Below are positions 43,270-52,065 of a stretch of DNA of 64,000 bases, piece by piece. The DNA is from Streptomyces rishiriensis (GTDB lineage: Bacteria > Actinomycetota > Actinomycetes > Streptomycetales > Streptomycetaceae), in assembly GCF_003112535.1 (NCBI RefSeq), contig NZ_BEWA01000009.1:186001-250000 (forward strand), in the 5' to 3' direction. The translations under genes were made by a program, and so were the position numbers. The notes under the pieces were generated by a model. It was not told where the DNA came from, searched no databases, and saw nothing but the letters and a program-made list of their open reading frames with translations. Numbering within the stretch: position 1 is the stretch's first letter; the number at the start of each line of letters is the position of its first letter.

Positions 43270-44140
43270 CCCTGCGGCGGGCGGCGACGGCCCGCCGTCG
43301 AGCGAGTCGCCCAGGACCGGCGGCGAGGGTTCGGGCGGCCCGGCGCCGAAGGCGAAGAAGCCCCGCTCCTTCTGGAAGGAGCTGCCGATCCTGATCGGCA
43401 TCGCGCTCGTCCTGGCGCTGTTGATCAAGACGTTCCTGGTGCAGGCGTTCTCCATCCCGTCGGCGTCGATGGAGAACACCCTGAAGATCGGCGACCGGGT
43501 CCTCGTGGACAAGCTGACCCCGTGGTTCGGCTCCGAGCCCGAGCGCGGCGAGGTCGTCGTCTTCCACGACCCCGACGACTGGCTGGCTGGCGAGAACACG
43601 GCCGAGCCGAACGCCTTCCAGACCGTCCTCAGCTGGATCGGCCTGATGCCGTCCGCGGAGGAGAAGGACCTGATCAAGCGGGTCATCGGCGTCGGCGGCG
43701 ACACGGTCTCCTGCAAGGGCACGGGCCCGCTCACGGTCAACGGCAAGGCGCTGAACGAGCCGTACGTCTACCCCGGCAACACCCCGTGCAGCCAGGACGA
43801 CCAGGGCGGTCAGTTCACCGTGAAGGTCCCCAAGGGCTTCGTCTGGGTCATGGGCGACCACCGGCAGAACTCGCGCGACTCGCGCTACAACCAGTCGGAC
43901 AAGAACCACGGCATGGTCCCCGTCGACCAGGTCGTCGGACGCGCCATCGTCAAGGCCTGGCCGATCAGCCACTGGGGCACGCTGCCGGTGCCGGACACGT
44001 TCGACCAGACCGGCCTGAACGACCGGTCCGCGGCCTCCGCGGCGCTGACGGTCGCGCCGGGCGGCCTCGCCCTGGTCGGCGCCGTGCCGGTCGTCCTGTG
44101 GCGTCGCCGGCGGGTCCGGGACGACGCCGAGACCCGCTGA
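43157..44140 (+). CDS. sipY: Type I signal peptidase SipY
   Basis: The 327-residue peptidase has an acidic Gly/Pro-rich cytoplasmic N-terminus, one N-terminal helix (about 74-96), catalytic Ser104 (IPSASMENT), Lys174 (LIKRVIGVGGD) and box E GDHRQNSRDSR. A C-terminal hydrophobic segment (APGGLALVGAVPVVLW) before RRRR anchors it again. AAGGAG (43146-43151) sits 5 nt before GTG 43157, the best ribosome-binding site in the cluster. In S. lividans SipY is the main signal peptidase (established knowledge). Confidence 0.93.
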   Translation: MGDVAVGARSGHDGEDHRGHPVEAADRAPDDGVTSGSDPAAGGDGPPSSESPRTGGEGSGGPAPKAKKPRSFWKELPILIGIALVLALLIKTFLVQAFSIPSASMENTLKIGDRVLVDKLTPWFGSEPERGEVVVFHDPDDWLAGENTAEPNAFQTVLSWIGLMPSAEEKDLIKRVIGVGGDTVSCKGTGPLTVNGKALNEPYVYPGNTPCSQDDQGGQFTVKVPKGFVWVMGDHRQNSRDSRYNQSDKNHGMVPVDQVVGRAIVKAWPISHWGTLPVPDTFDQTGLNDRSAASAALTVAPGGLALVGAVPVVLWRRRRVRDDAETR

Positions 44141-44212
44141 CCTCTCCCTCTCCGCCGTGCAAACCCTTTCCCAAGCTTGTGACCGAGGCCGGGGAAGTCC
44201 GGGGGCGAAGGG

Positions 44213-44242
44213 CTGACCCGGTTCGGTACCGCCGGGTAGGGT
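44213..44242 (+). promoter_or_regulatory. Promoter of sipZ
   Basis: CTGACC (44213-44218), an 18-bp spacer and TAGGGT (44237-44242) form a good vegetative-type promoter. The predicted start falls at about 44249-44251, on or next to the sipZ ATG, implying a leaderless mRNA. It agrees with the S. lividans finding that sipZ begins a separate operon. Confidence 0.65.
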
Positions 44243-44250
44243 GCGGATCC

Positions 44251-45033
44251 ATGGGTGGCGAGAGCACTACGCGTACGGCCCCGCCGAGTGGCGGCGGCAC
44301 CAGCAGTGGCCCGGTGGGCAGCCGGACCGGACAACGTCTGTCCGGCCTGGCCGTCGCACTGGGCCTCGTGCTGTTCCTCGGCGGATTCGGCTGGGGAGCC
44401 CTGGTCTACCGGCCGTACACCGTGCCCACCAGCTCCATGAGCCCGACGATCGCCGCCGGCGACCGGGTGCTGGCCGAGCGGGTCGGCGGCGGCGAGGTAC
44501 GGCGCGGGGACGTGGTCGTCTTCACCGACAAGACCTGGGTGAGCAACGCGCCCGTGGTGAAGCGGGTGGTCGCCGTCGGCGGCGACACGGTCTCCTGCTG
44601 CACCGACGGCAAGCTGACCGTGAACGGCAAGCAGATCGAAGAACCGTATCTTCCCGCCGGCAGCCTGGCCGAGAACAAGAACATCCCGACCGTGAAGGTG
44701 CCGGACGGCCGGCTGTTCCTGCTCGGTGACGAGCGGGAGGGTTCCCTGGACTCCACCGCCCACCTCACCGACGCCGCCCAGGGCACGGTCGCGCGCAGCG
44801 CCGTCAAGGCCCGTGTCGACGCCGTCGTCTGGCCCATGAACGGCATGCTGAAGCGGCCCACGGGCTTCGAGACCCTCGGCTCCCTCTCCCAGCCCGGCCC
44901 GCTGGGCACGATCGGCTGGCTGATCGTCGCCGGAGCCGTGCTGGTCCTCGGCGGCGGCGCCTACGGCCCGATCGCCAAGCGGACGTCGGGGCGCCGCGGC
45001 CGCGCCCGGCCGGAGCCCGCCGGTGCCCGCTGA
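44251..45033 (+). CDS. sipZ: Type I signal peptidase SipZ
   Basis: The 260-residue peptidase has an N-terminal helix (about 30-52), catalytic Ser62 (VPTSSMSPT), Lys104 (VVKRVVAVGGD), box E GDEREGSLDS (His replaced by Glu relative to the other three) and a C-terminal helix GTIGWLIVAGAVLVLGGGAYG. It is the most divergent of the four. The last 11 nt overlap the nudix gene. Confidence 0.92.
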   Translation: MGGESTTRTAPPSGGGTSSGPVGSRTGQRLSGLAVALGLVLFLGGFGWGALVYRPYTVPTSSMSPTIAAGDRVLAERVGGGEVRRGDVVVFTDKTWVSNAPVVKRVVAVGGDTVSCCTDGKLTVNGKQIEEPYLPAGSLAENKNIPTVKVPDGRLFLLGDEREGSLDSTAHLTDAAQGTVARSAVKARVDAVVWPMNGMLKRPTGFETLGSLSQPGPLGTIGWLIVAGAVLVLGGGAYGPIAKRTSGRRGRARPEPAGAR

Positions 45034-45559
45034 GACGGCGGACGAGCCGACGGGCACCGGCGCCGACTCCTGCGGGGGCGGGCTGCGCAGGGTCGCCCGG
45101 GTCGTCCTCCTCGACCCGCAGGACCGCATCCTGCTGCTGCACGGCCACGAGCCGGACGACCCCGCCGACGACTGGTGGTTCACGCCCGGCGGCGGTGTCG
45201 AGGGCGACGAGACCCGTGAAGAGGCCGCCCTGCGGGAACTCGCCGAGGAGACCGGCATCACCGAGGTCGAGCTGGGCCCGGTGCTGTGGCGGCGGGTGTG
45301 CTCGTTCCCCTTCGCGGGCCGGCGCTGGGACCAGGACGAGTGGTACTACCTGGCCCGTACGACGAAGACGGCGATCCGGGCGACGGCCCTGACCGAGCTG
45401 GAGCGGCGCAGCGTCGCCGGATCGCGTTGGTGGACGTGTCGGGAACTGACCCAGGCACATGAGACGGTGTATCCGACCAGACTCGCCGAGTTGCTGCGCA
45501 CGCTGCTCGACGAAGGTCTCCCGGCCGGACCCGTAACCCTTGACACGGAAATCGTCTAG
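45023..45559 (+). CDS. NUDIX hydrolase
   Basis: The 178-residue protein has a complete Nudix box (GGGVEGDETREEAALRELAE then ETGIT, about residues 57-81) binding the metal-pyrophosphate. The substrate, a nucleoside diphosphate linked to X, is not deducible. Its GTG start lies inside the sipZ C-terminus (11-nt overlap), so translation is coupled. It is co-transcribed from the sipZ promoter, probably with the DUF2469 gene. Confidence 0.92.
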   Translation: MPAETADEPTGTGADSCGGGLRRVARVVLLDPQDRILLLHGHEPDDPADDWWFTPGGGVEGDETREEAALRELAEETGITEVELGPVLWRRVCSFPFAGRRWDQDEWYYLARTTKTAIRATALTELERRSVAGSRWWTCRELTQAHETVYPTRLAELLRTLLDEGLPAGPVTLDTEIV

Positions 45560-45615
45560 GGGCGCACGGGACTGGCGCACAATGGGGAGATCGCACGGCT
45601 GAAGGGGAACATGCC

Positions 45616-45924
45616 ATGAGCGCCGAGGACCTCGAGAAGTACGAGACCGAGATGGAGCTGAAGCTCTACCGGGAGTACCGCGATGTCGTCGGTCTGTTCA
45701 AATACGTGATCGAGACCGAGCGGCGTTTCTACCTCACCAATGACTATGAGATGCAGGTGCACTCGGTCCAGGGTGAGGTGTTCTTCGAGGTGTCGATGGC
45801 CGACGCCTGGGTGTGGGACATGTACCGGCCGGCCCGGTTCGTGAAGCAGGTGCGGGTGCTCACGTTCAAGGACGTGAACATCGAGGAGCTCAACAAGAGC
45901 GATCTGGAGCTCCCGGGCAGCTGA
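45616..45924 (+). CDS. DUF2469 family protein
   Basis: A 102-residue actinobacterial protein, very conserved (MSAEDLEKYETEMELKLYRE, YEMQVHSVQGEVFFEVSMAD, WDMYRPARFVKQVRV). It is soluble, mixed alpha/beta, without known motif or function. AAGGGG precedes ATG 45616. A terminator follows, so it ends the sipZ operon. Confidence 0.93.
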   Translation: MSAEDLEKYETEMELKLYREYRDVVGLFKYVIETERRFYLTNDYEMQVHSVQGEVFFEVSMADAWVWDMYRPARFVKQVRVLTFKDVNIEELNKSDLELPGS

Positions 45925-45937
45925 GCCCCTCGCGCTC

Positions 45938-45972
45938 CCCCGTGGCCGCGCCCGTGTGGGTGACGGGGTTTT
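45938..45972 (+). terminator. Terminator with T-tract after the DUF2469 gene
   Basis: CCCCGT (45938-45943) pairs with ACGGGG (45963-45968). An inner stem CGCCC/GGGTG closes on GTGT, and TTTT follows (45969-45972). It is the only classical U-tailed hairpin I found in the window. Confidence 0.75.
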
Positions 45973-46051
45973 CCACAGCCGCCGGGTTGTCCACCAAGAT
46001 CCTTTCCTGGGCGGCGGATGCGTGAGCGTGGGTGCCGGAGGTGGTGCCCAC

Positions 46052-46429
46052 ATGAGCACGAACACGGATCTGGCCCGAGGAGCCCTCGGCAGGTACGGCG
46101 AGGATCTCGCCGCGCGGCGGCTCGCCGAGGCCGGGATGACGGTCCTGGAGCGCAACTGGCGCTGCGGCAGGACCGGCGAGATCGACATCGTCGCCCGGGA
46201 CGGCGACGTCCTGGTCGTCTGCGAGGTGAAGACCCGCCGGGGCGGCGGATTCCAGCACCCGATGGCCGCGGTGACGCCGGAGAAGGCCGAACGCCTGCGC
46301 ACGCTCGCCGCGCGATGGATCCAGGCGCACGGGGGAGCGCCGCCGGGAGGCGTCCGCATCGACCTGGTCGGCGTGGTCCTGCCCGGCCGCGGAGCGCCCG
46401 TCGTCGAGCATGCGCGGGGGGTGGCCTGA
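46052..46429 (+). CDS. yraN: YraN/UPF0102 family endonuclease-like protein
   Basis: This 125-residue protein has a PD-(D/E)xK-nuclease-like core: GRYGEDLAARRLAEAG, the motif GEIDIVARDGDVLVVCEVKTRR (Asp, then ExK), and a C-terminal IDLVGV strand. Its function is unproven, but it is habitually next to comM and dprA, as here. ATG 46052 has GGAGG upstream at long spacing; an in-frame GTG at 46022 is possible. comM begins one base after its stop codon. Confidence 0.9.
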   Translation: MSTNTDLARGALGRYGEDLAARRLAEAGMTVLERNWRCGRTGEIDIVARDGDVLVVCEVKTRRGGGFQHPMAAVTPEKAERLRTLAARWIQAHGGAPPGGVRIDLVGVVLPGRGAPVVEHARGVA

Positions 46430-46430
46430 G

Positions 46431-48083
46431 ATGGGGTTCGCGCGTACGTGCTCGGTGGCGCTGGTCGGCGTCGAAGGGGTCGTCGTCGAGGTCCAGGCCG
46501 ACCTGGAACCCGGAGTGGCGGCGTTCACCCTGGTGGGGCTGCCGGACAAGAGCCTGAGCGAGAGCCGTGACCGGGTGCGGGCGGCGGTGGTGAACTCCGG
46601 CGCCGAGTGGCCGCAGAAGAAGCTCACGGTGGGCCTCAGCCCGGCCTCCGTGCCCAAAGGCGGATCGGGCTTCGACCTCGCTGTCGCTTGCGCGGTCCTC
46701 GGCGCGGCCGAACGCATCGATCCCAGGGTGCTCGCCGACATCGTGATGATCGGGGAACTGGGCCTGGACGGACGGGTGCGCCCGGTACGGGGCATCCTCC
46801 CCGCGGTGCTCGCCGCGGCCGACGCCGGGTACGAACAGGTCGTCGTGCCCGAGTGCGCCGCCGCCGAGGCGTCGCTGGTGCCGGGCGTCTCCGTGCTCGG
46901 CGTGCGCAGCCTGCGCCAGCTGATCGCCGTCCTCGCGGACGAGCCCGTACCCGAGGAGGAGCCGGACGAGGCGGGCCGCCCGGATCCGCTCCTGGCCGGC
47001 CTGCGCATGCCCGGCACCGGCGCCGCCACCGGCATGCACAGCATGGGCGCCGCCACCGGCATGCACAGCATGGGCGCCGCCCAGCAGGACCAGGGGCACG
47101 ACCTGGCGGACGTGGTCGGACAGCGTTCGGCGCGCACCGCCGTGGAGGTGGCCGCGGCCGGCGGCCACCACCTCTTCCTGGAAGGTCCGCCCGGAGCGGG
47201 CAAGACCATGCTCGCGGAGCGGCTGCCGGCGGTGCTGCCCCGGCTGACCAGGCAGGATTCGCTGGAGGTCACCGCGGTGCACTCGGTGGCCGGGCTGCTG
47301 CCACCGGGCAAGCCGCTCATCGACGTGCCCCCGTACTGCGCGCCGCACCACTCGGCCACGATGCAGTCGCTGGTCGGAGGCGGCCCCGGGGTCGCCCGCC
47401 CCGGCGCCGTCTCGCTGGCCCACCGCGGGGTGCTCTTCCTCGACGAGACCCCGGAGTTCGGCAGCCACGCCCTGGACGCCCTGCGGCAGCCGCTGGAGGC
47501 GGGCCATGTGGTGATCGCGCGCAGCGCGGGCGTGGTGAGGTTCCCGGCGCGGTTCCTCATGGTGCTCGCGGCCAACCCATGCCCGTGCGGCCGCTTCTCG
47601 CAGCGCGACTCCCTGTGCGAGTGCCCGCCCTCCGCGATCCGCCGCTACCAGGCACGGCTGTCCGGCCCGCTGCTCGACCGGGTCGACCTGCGCGTCGAGG
47701 TCGACCCGGTCAGCCGGGCCGAGCTCGCCCACCGCGGACCCGGCGGCGAGTCCACCCGGACCGTCGCCGACCGGGTCCTGACCGCCCGCGAACGTGCCAC
47801 CGCCCGGCTGGCGGGAACTCCCTGGCGGACCAACAGCGAAGTGCCGGGCCGTGAGCTGCGCAACCGCTGGCACGCCGCTGCCGGAGCCATGGACGAGGCC
47901 GAGCGCAACCTGGAACGCGGGGTGCTGACCGCGCGGGGGCTCGACCGTGTGCTGCGCGTCGCCTGGACCGTCGCCGACCTCGTCGGCCACGACCGGCCGG
48001 ACGCGATGGACGTGGCCCTGGCCCTGCAGTTGCGCACAGGGGTGCCGCGCGGAGTCCCCATGGCCCTCGGGGCGCTGACGTGA
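46431..48083 (+). CDS. comM: ComM/YifB-family Mg-chelatase-like AAA+ ATPase
   Basis: This 550-residue AAA+ protein has an N-terminal ribosomal-S5-like/Lon-like domain (VGLPDKSLSESRDRVRAAV), Walker A GPPGAGKTM (about 244-252), Walker B VLFLDETPEF, and the zinc motif CPCGRFSQRDSLCECPP. In Vibrio ComM is a hexameric helicase that promotes branch migration of incoming DNA. A linker near 197-217 holds a perfect 9-residue duplication (GAATGMHSM twice). It is coupled to dprA by a GTGA overlap. Confidence 0.93.
   Translation: MGFARTCSVALVGVEGVVVEVQADLEPGVAAFTLVGLPDKSLSESRDRVRAAVVNSGAEWPQKKLTVGLSPASVPKGGSGFDLAVACAVLGAAERIDPRVLADIVMIGELGLDGRVRPVRGILPAVLAAADAGYEQVVVPECAAAEASLVPGVSVLGVRSLRQLIAVLADEPVPEEEPDEAGRPDPLLAGLRMPGTGAATGMHSMGAATGMHSMGAAQQDQGHDLADVVGQRSARTAVEVAAAGGHHLFLEGPPGAGKTMLAERLPAVLPRLTRQDSLEVTAVHSVAGLLPPGKPLIDVPPYCAPHHSATMQSLVGGGPGVARPGAVSLAHRGVLFLDETPEFGSHALDALRQPLEAGHVVIARSAGVVRFPARFLMVLAANPCPCGRFSQRDSLCECPPSAIRRYQARLSGPLLDRVDLRVEVDPVSRAELAHRGPGGESTRTVADRVLTARERATARLAGTPWRTNSEVPGRELRNRWHAAAGAMDEAERNLERGVLTARGLDRVLRVAWTVADLVGHDRPDAMDVALALQLRTGVPRGVPMALGALT
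47019..47081 (+). repeat. 27-bp in-frame tandem duplication inside comM
   Basis: The 27-bp unit at 47019-47045 is repeated exactly at 47046-47072, with a 9-bp partial third copy (GGCGCCGCC) to 47081. It encodes GAATGMHSM twice in the linker before the AAA+ core. The frame is kept, so it is a length-variable linker. Confidence 0.9.
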
Positions 48084-49240
48084 ACGCCGACGGCGCCCTG
48101 GCCGACGACCGGCTCGCCCGGATCTTCCTCGGGCGGGTCGTCGAGCCCGGGGACGAGGTGAGCGGCCAGTGGGTGCGGGAGCGGGGCGTGCCGGAGGTGG
48201 TACGCCGGCTGCGCGGCGACGGGGAGCCGCTGCCCGGGGTGACCGCCCGGCGGTGGGCCGGGCTGCTGGCCCGGGCCGCGCAGGCCGACCCGGAACGCGA
48301 TCTCGCCGTCGCGCGGGAGGCCGGGGTCCGCTACGTCTGCCCCGGCGACGCCGAGTGGCCGGGCCCGCTGGACGAGCTCGGGGACGCGAGACCGCTGGGG
48401 CTGTGGGTGCGAGGGCGGCCCAGTCTGCGCATGTGGGCGTTGCGCTCGGTCGCCGTGGTCGGGGCCCGTGCCTGCACCGAGTACGGCGCCCACATGGCCG
48501 CCACCCTGGCCTGCGGCCTCGCCGAACGAGGGTGGGTGGTCGTGTCCGGCGGGGCCTACGGAGTCGACGGAGCCGCCCACCGGGGCGCACTCGGCGCGGG
48601 CGGCGCCACCGTCGCCGTCCTCGCCTGCGGGGTCGACCGGCCCTACCCGAGCGGCCACACGGAGCTGATCGGCCGGATCGCGGAACAGGGGCTGGTGATC
48701 GGGGAGTTGCCGCCCGGCGACCATCCCACGCCGAGCAGGTTCATCCTGCGCAACCGGGTGATCGCCGCGCTCACCCGGGGCACGGTCGTCGTCGAGGCGG
48801 CCCACCGCAGCGGCTCGCTGGTCACCGCGAGGGCGGCGCAACGGCTGGGCCGGCACACCATGGGCGTCCCCGGCCCGGCCACCAGCGGACTGTCCGCCGG
48901 GGTCCACGAACTGCTGCGGGGCGAGGCGGTGCTGGTCACCGACGCCGCCGAGGTCGTCGAACTGGTCGGGGACATGGGGGAGCTGGCCCCGGACCGGCGG
49001 GGGCCGCAGCTGCCGCGCGATCTGCTGGAGCCGGGCGCCCGGCGGGTGCTGGCCGCCCTCCCCTCCCGGCGGCCCGCCGCGCCGGAGGAGATCGCCCGCG
49101 AAGCCGGCACCACACCGGACGACGCGATCGCCCGGCTGTACGAACTCAGAGCGCTCGGCTACGTCGAACGACACGGCGACGGCTGGAAGTTGACACGCCA
49201 GGCGATGGTCTCCGTTCGAGGGGGCCGGCCCCGATGTTGA
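48080..49240 (+). CDS. dprA: DNA-processing protein DprA/Smf
   Basis: DprA loads RecA on single-stranded DNA during transformation and is widely kept in non-transformable bacteria. The 386-residue protein has an N-terminal SAM-like helical part, the Rossmann DprA domain (SVAVVGARACTEYG, VVSGGAYGVDGAAHRGAL, FILRNRVIAAL, VVEAAHRSGSLVTA) and a C-terminal winged-helix DML1-like domain (AAPEEIAREAG). The GTG overlaps the comM stop by 4 nt. The 262-bp gap after it contains no recognisable gene. Confidence 0.94.
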   Translation: MNADGALADDRLARIFLGRVVEPGDEVSGQWVRERGVPEVVRRLRGDGEPLPGVTARRWAGLLARAAQADPERDLAVAREAGVRYVCPGDAEWPGPLDELGDARPLGLWVRGRPSLRMWALRSVAVVGARACTEYGAHMAATLACGLAERGWVVVSGGAYGVDGAAHRGALGAGGATVAVLACGVDRPYPSGHTELIGRIAEQGLVIGELPPGDHPTPSRFILRNRVIAALTRGTVVVEAAHRSGSLVTARAAQRLGRHTMGVPGPATSGLSAGVHELLRGEAVLVTDAAEVVELVGDMGELAPDRRGPQLPRDLLEPGARRVLAALPSRRPAAPEEIAREAGTTPDDAIARLYELRALGYVERHGDGWKLTRQAMVSVRGGRPRC

Positions 49241-49502
49241 CGCGGGGGGTTCGGCCGTCCGGGGGAACGCCGAAAGCCTTGGGAATTCCGGCAGTTGACC
49301 CGCTCGATCGTCACCCGCAGCGACCGCCGTGACTCCGGAGAGCGCTCAGCGGAACGTATCTGCGTACCGGTTCGGGCACGTCCTTCGCTCACCGCGACAC
49401 TCCAGTCACGCTACGCTCACGTGGATTCCGGCACAGACCGGACCACTGCACCACGCGGTACCGACCTCACGCACTTCACGGCAGAACGGCACAAGGCGAC
49501 GA

Positions 49503-50345
49503 ATGCCCCAGCACACCTCCGGGTCCGACCGGGCGGCGATCCCCCCAGCCGCCCGTGACGGTGGCAGCGTGCGGCCGCCCGCTCCCTCGACGCTCGACGA
49601 GCTGTGGCGGTCGTACAAGGCGACAGGGGACGAGCGCCTGCGCGAGCAGCTGATCCTGCACTACTCGCCGCTGGTGAAGTACGTGGCGGGGCGGGTGAGC
49701 GTCGGTCTGCCGCCCAACGTGGAGCAGGCCGACTTCGTCTCCTCGGGGGTCTTCGGGCTGATCGACGCGATCGAGAAGTTCGACGTCGACCGGGAGATCA
49801 AGTTCGAGACGTACGCGATCACCCGGATCCGGGGCGCGATGATCGACGAGCTGCGGGCGCTGGACTGGATCCCGAGGTCGGTGCGGCAGAAGGCGCGCAA
49901 CGTGGAGCGGGCCTACGCGACGCTGGAGGCGCGGCTGCGGCGGACGCCCACGGAGTGCGAGGTGGCCGCCGAGCTGGGCATCGCCGTCGAAGAACTGCAC
50001 GCCGTGTTCAGCCAGTTGTCGCTGGCCAACGTGGTGGCGCTGGAGGAGCTGCTGCACGTCGGGGGCGAGGACGGCGACGGCCTCAGCTTCATGGACACGC
50101 TGGAGGACACCGCCGCCGACAACCCGGTGGAGGTGGCCGAGGACCGGGAGCTGCGGCGGTTCCTGGCCCGAGCGATCAACACGCTGCCCGACCGTGAGAA
50201 GACGGTCGTCACGCTGTACTACTACGAGGGGCTGACGCTCGCGGAGATCGGCAACGTGCTGGGCGTGACCGAGAGCAGGGTGAGCCAGATCCACACCAAG
50301 TCCGTGCTCCAGCTGCGCGCGAAACTGGCGAGCTTCGGCCGCTGA
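49503..50345 (+). CDS. whiG: Sporulation sigma factor WhiG
   Basis: WhiG is the FliA-like sigma factor that starts sporulation in aerial hyphae and is held inactive by RsiG with c-di-GMP (established knowledge). The 280-residue protein shows region 2 (YVAGRVSVGLPPNVEQADFV, FETYAITRIRGAMIDELRALD), region 3 (VRQKARNVERAYATLEARL) and region 4 (EGLTLAEIGNVLGVTESRVSQ). ATG 49503 gives MPQHTSGSDRAA, the start I remember for S. coelicolor WhiG. The preceding 262 bp hold its promoter, which I could not place. Confidence 0.96.
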   Translation: MPQHTSGSDRAAIPPAARDGGSVRPPAPSTLDELWRSYKATGDERLREQLILHYSPLVKYVAGRVSVGLPPNVEQADFVSSGVFGLIDAIEKFDVDREIKFETYAITRIRGAMIDELRALDWIPRSVRQKARNVERAYATLEARLRRTPTECEVAAELGIAVEELHAVFSQLSLANVVALEELLHVGGEDGDGLSFMDTLEDTAADNPVEVAEDRELRRFLARAINTLPDREKTVVTLYYYEGLTLAEIGNVLGVTESRVSQIHTKSVLQLRAKLASFGR

Positions 50346-50415
50346 CCTGGACGGACGACAGGAACGCGGTCGGCGTCACTCCCGTCTGGGGCGGCGCGTC
50401 CGTAAAGTGGGCGGC

Positions 50416-50997
50416 GTGCCAAGGATTCGAGCGGCCTCCGTGGCCGAGCACCGGTCGATGCAGCGTGCCGCCCTCCTGGACGCGGCGCGCACCCTGCTGT
50501 CCGAGGGCGGAACGGACGCGCTGACCTTCCCGGCCCTCGCCGAGCGGACGGGCCTCGCGCGTTCGTCCGTGTACGAGTACTTCCGGTCGCGGGCCGCCGT
50601 GGTCGAGGAACTGTGCGCGGTGGACTTCCCCGTGTGGACGGCGGAGGTCGAGGCGGCGATGGCCGCGGCCGACGGGGCGGAGGCCAAGGTCGAGGCGTAT
50701 GTGCGCCGGCAGCTCGCGCTGGTCGGGGACCGGCGGCACCGGGCCGTCGTGGCGATCTCGGCGAGCGAGCTGGACGCGGGCGCCCGGGAGAAGATCCGCG
50801 CGGCGCACGGCGCCCTCGTGACGATGATCGGGGAGGCGCTGGCGGGCCTGGGGCACACGGAGCCCCGGCTGGCGGCCATGCTCCTGCAGGGCGTCGTCGA
50901 CGCGGCCGTGCGGCGCATCGAACTCGGGGCCGCCGAGGAGCCCGCGGCGATCACGGAGGCGGCGGTGGCGATGGCCCTGCGCGGGGTCCGCGGCTGA
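50416..50997 (+). CDS. TetR-family transcriptional regulator
   Basis: The 193-residue protein has an N-terminal TetR helix-turn-helix (RAALLDAARTLLSEGGTDAL, AERTGLARSSVYEYFRSRA, about 16-60) and a C-terminal all-helical ligand/dimer domain. The effector is unknown. GTG 50416 (MPRIRAAS) is preferred; GTG 50407 is possible. TAAAGT at 50403-50408 lies 7 nt before the start, another potentially leaderless arrangement. It is convergent with the M23 peptidase gene. Confidence 0.9.
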   Translation: MPRIRAASVAEHRSMQRAALLDAARTLLSEGGTDALTFPALAERTGLARSSVYEYFRSRAAVVEELCAVDFPVWTAEVEAAMAAADGAEAKVEAYVRRQLALVGDRRHRAVVAISASELDAGAREKIRAAHGALVTMIGEALAGLGHTEPRLAAMLLQGVVDAAVRRIELGAAEEPAAITEAAVAMALRGVRG

Positions 50998-51068
50998 GGG
51001 ACCGGCCGGGAGGGGCCGGCGTTGCGCTCACGGCAGGAGCCCACGGGCCGGAAGCGGCAGGGCCGGGC

Positions 51069-51785
51069 TCACGGAAGGGGGACGCCGAGGACCGGGAGGA
51101 GCCGGGCCGGGAGGCTGCGCCTCAGCCATGGCGGCAGCAGGGACAGCGGGTCCAGGTAGGTCTCGCCTCTGAGCAGCCCCCAGTGCAGGCAGCCGCCGGT
51201 GCAGTGCGAGTCCGCCGGCTCGACCGCGCCGACGACCTGGCCCGCGACCACCCGGTCGCCCGCGCGCACCGACGCCCGTACCGGTTCGTACGTCGTCCGC
51301 AGGGGCGGCTCGCCGGTGACCGCGAGTTCCACCGCGACGACCCCTCTGCCCGCCACCCGTCCCGCGAAGGACACCCGCCCGGCGGCCACCGCCCGCACCG
51401 GGGCGCCCGGCGCCGTCGCCAGGTCGACCCCGCGGTGGCCGCGGGCGTACGGCGTCGCCGGCGGCTCCCAGCCACGGACCACCGGCGGGCGCGAGCCCAC
51501 CGGCCAGACCCGGGCCACCGCCGGGACGGCCGGGTCCGTCGGGTCCGCCGGGGCGGCAGGGGCAGGCGGGGCGGCCGGTACTGCTCGGACGGCCGGGCCC
51601 GCTGGGACGGCAGTGCCCGCTGGGACGGCCGGGGCCGCCGGGGCGGCGGAGGCCGACGATGTGGGCGGGCCGGGCGGGGGCGTGGGGGTTCGGGGCGGGG
51701 GCAGTGGGTTCGCCCAGCCCGTGGACGCCAGCATCATGATCGTCAGCAGCGGCGCCAGGCCGCCGAGAAGTCGTTTCGCGTGCAT
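51069..51785 (-). CDS. Secreted M23-family peptidase
   Basis: The 238-residue protein has an N-terminal signal peptide (MHAKRLLGGLAPLLTIMMLASTGWA), a 75-residue Pro/Ala-rich linker with quasi-repeats (PAVPAGTAVPAGPAVRAVPA), and an M23 (lysostaphin-type) domain: ARGHRGVDLATAPGAPVRAV, then SHCTGGCLHWGLL with the HxH motif as H-W-G. The first zinc His/Asp (HRGVD) is intact, and the distal motif retains LHWG. It probably cleaves peptidoglycan peptides or acts as a regulator of amidases. An alternative ATG lies at 51803. It is divergent from rpsB. Confidence 0.88.
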   Translation of the reverse strand: MHAKRLLGGLAPLLTIMMLASTGWANPLPPPRTPTPPPGPPTSSASAAPAAPAVPAGTAVPAGPAVRAVPAAPPAPAAPADPTDPAVPAVARVWPVGSRPPVVRGWEPPATPYARGHRGVDLATAPGAPVRAVAAGRVSFAGRVAGRGVVAVELAVTGEPPLRTTYEPVRASVRAGDRVVAGQVVGAVEPADSHCTGGCLHWGLLRGETYLDPLSLLPPWLRRSLPARLLPVLGVPLP

Positions 51786-52065
51786 GCGAGAACCGTTCCG
51801 CATTCCGCCGCACACGGCCCGGACCTGTGGACGGCCCGGCGGTTGTGGACAGCGGCGTCACCCGGCGCCCCCCGGGTCCCGTACACTTCTTCTGGCGATC
51901 CGGGTCACCGGGTCGACTTCGCACGCCCCGGTAACGGGGACCGGCTCCGGTCGGTTCTCCGGTATTCGCGCCCCTCGGTCCTCAGTGGCTCGGCGCATCG
52001 CGGGCGTCAGGCGCGGGAGCCGTCCGGCCCCCGCGGCACAACCGAGAAAAACGAGGAGAACGGCC

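Noticed and set aside
49241..49502. Hidden gene between dprA and whiG
   Set aside because: No frame with a ribosome-binding site or motif; the stretch is best read as the whiG upstream region.
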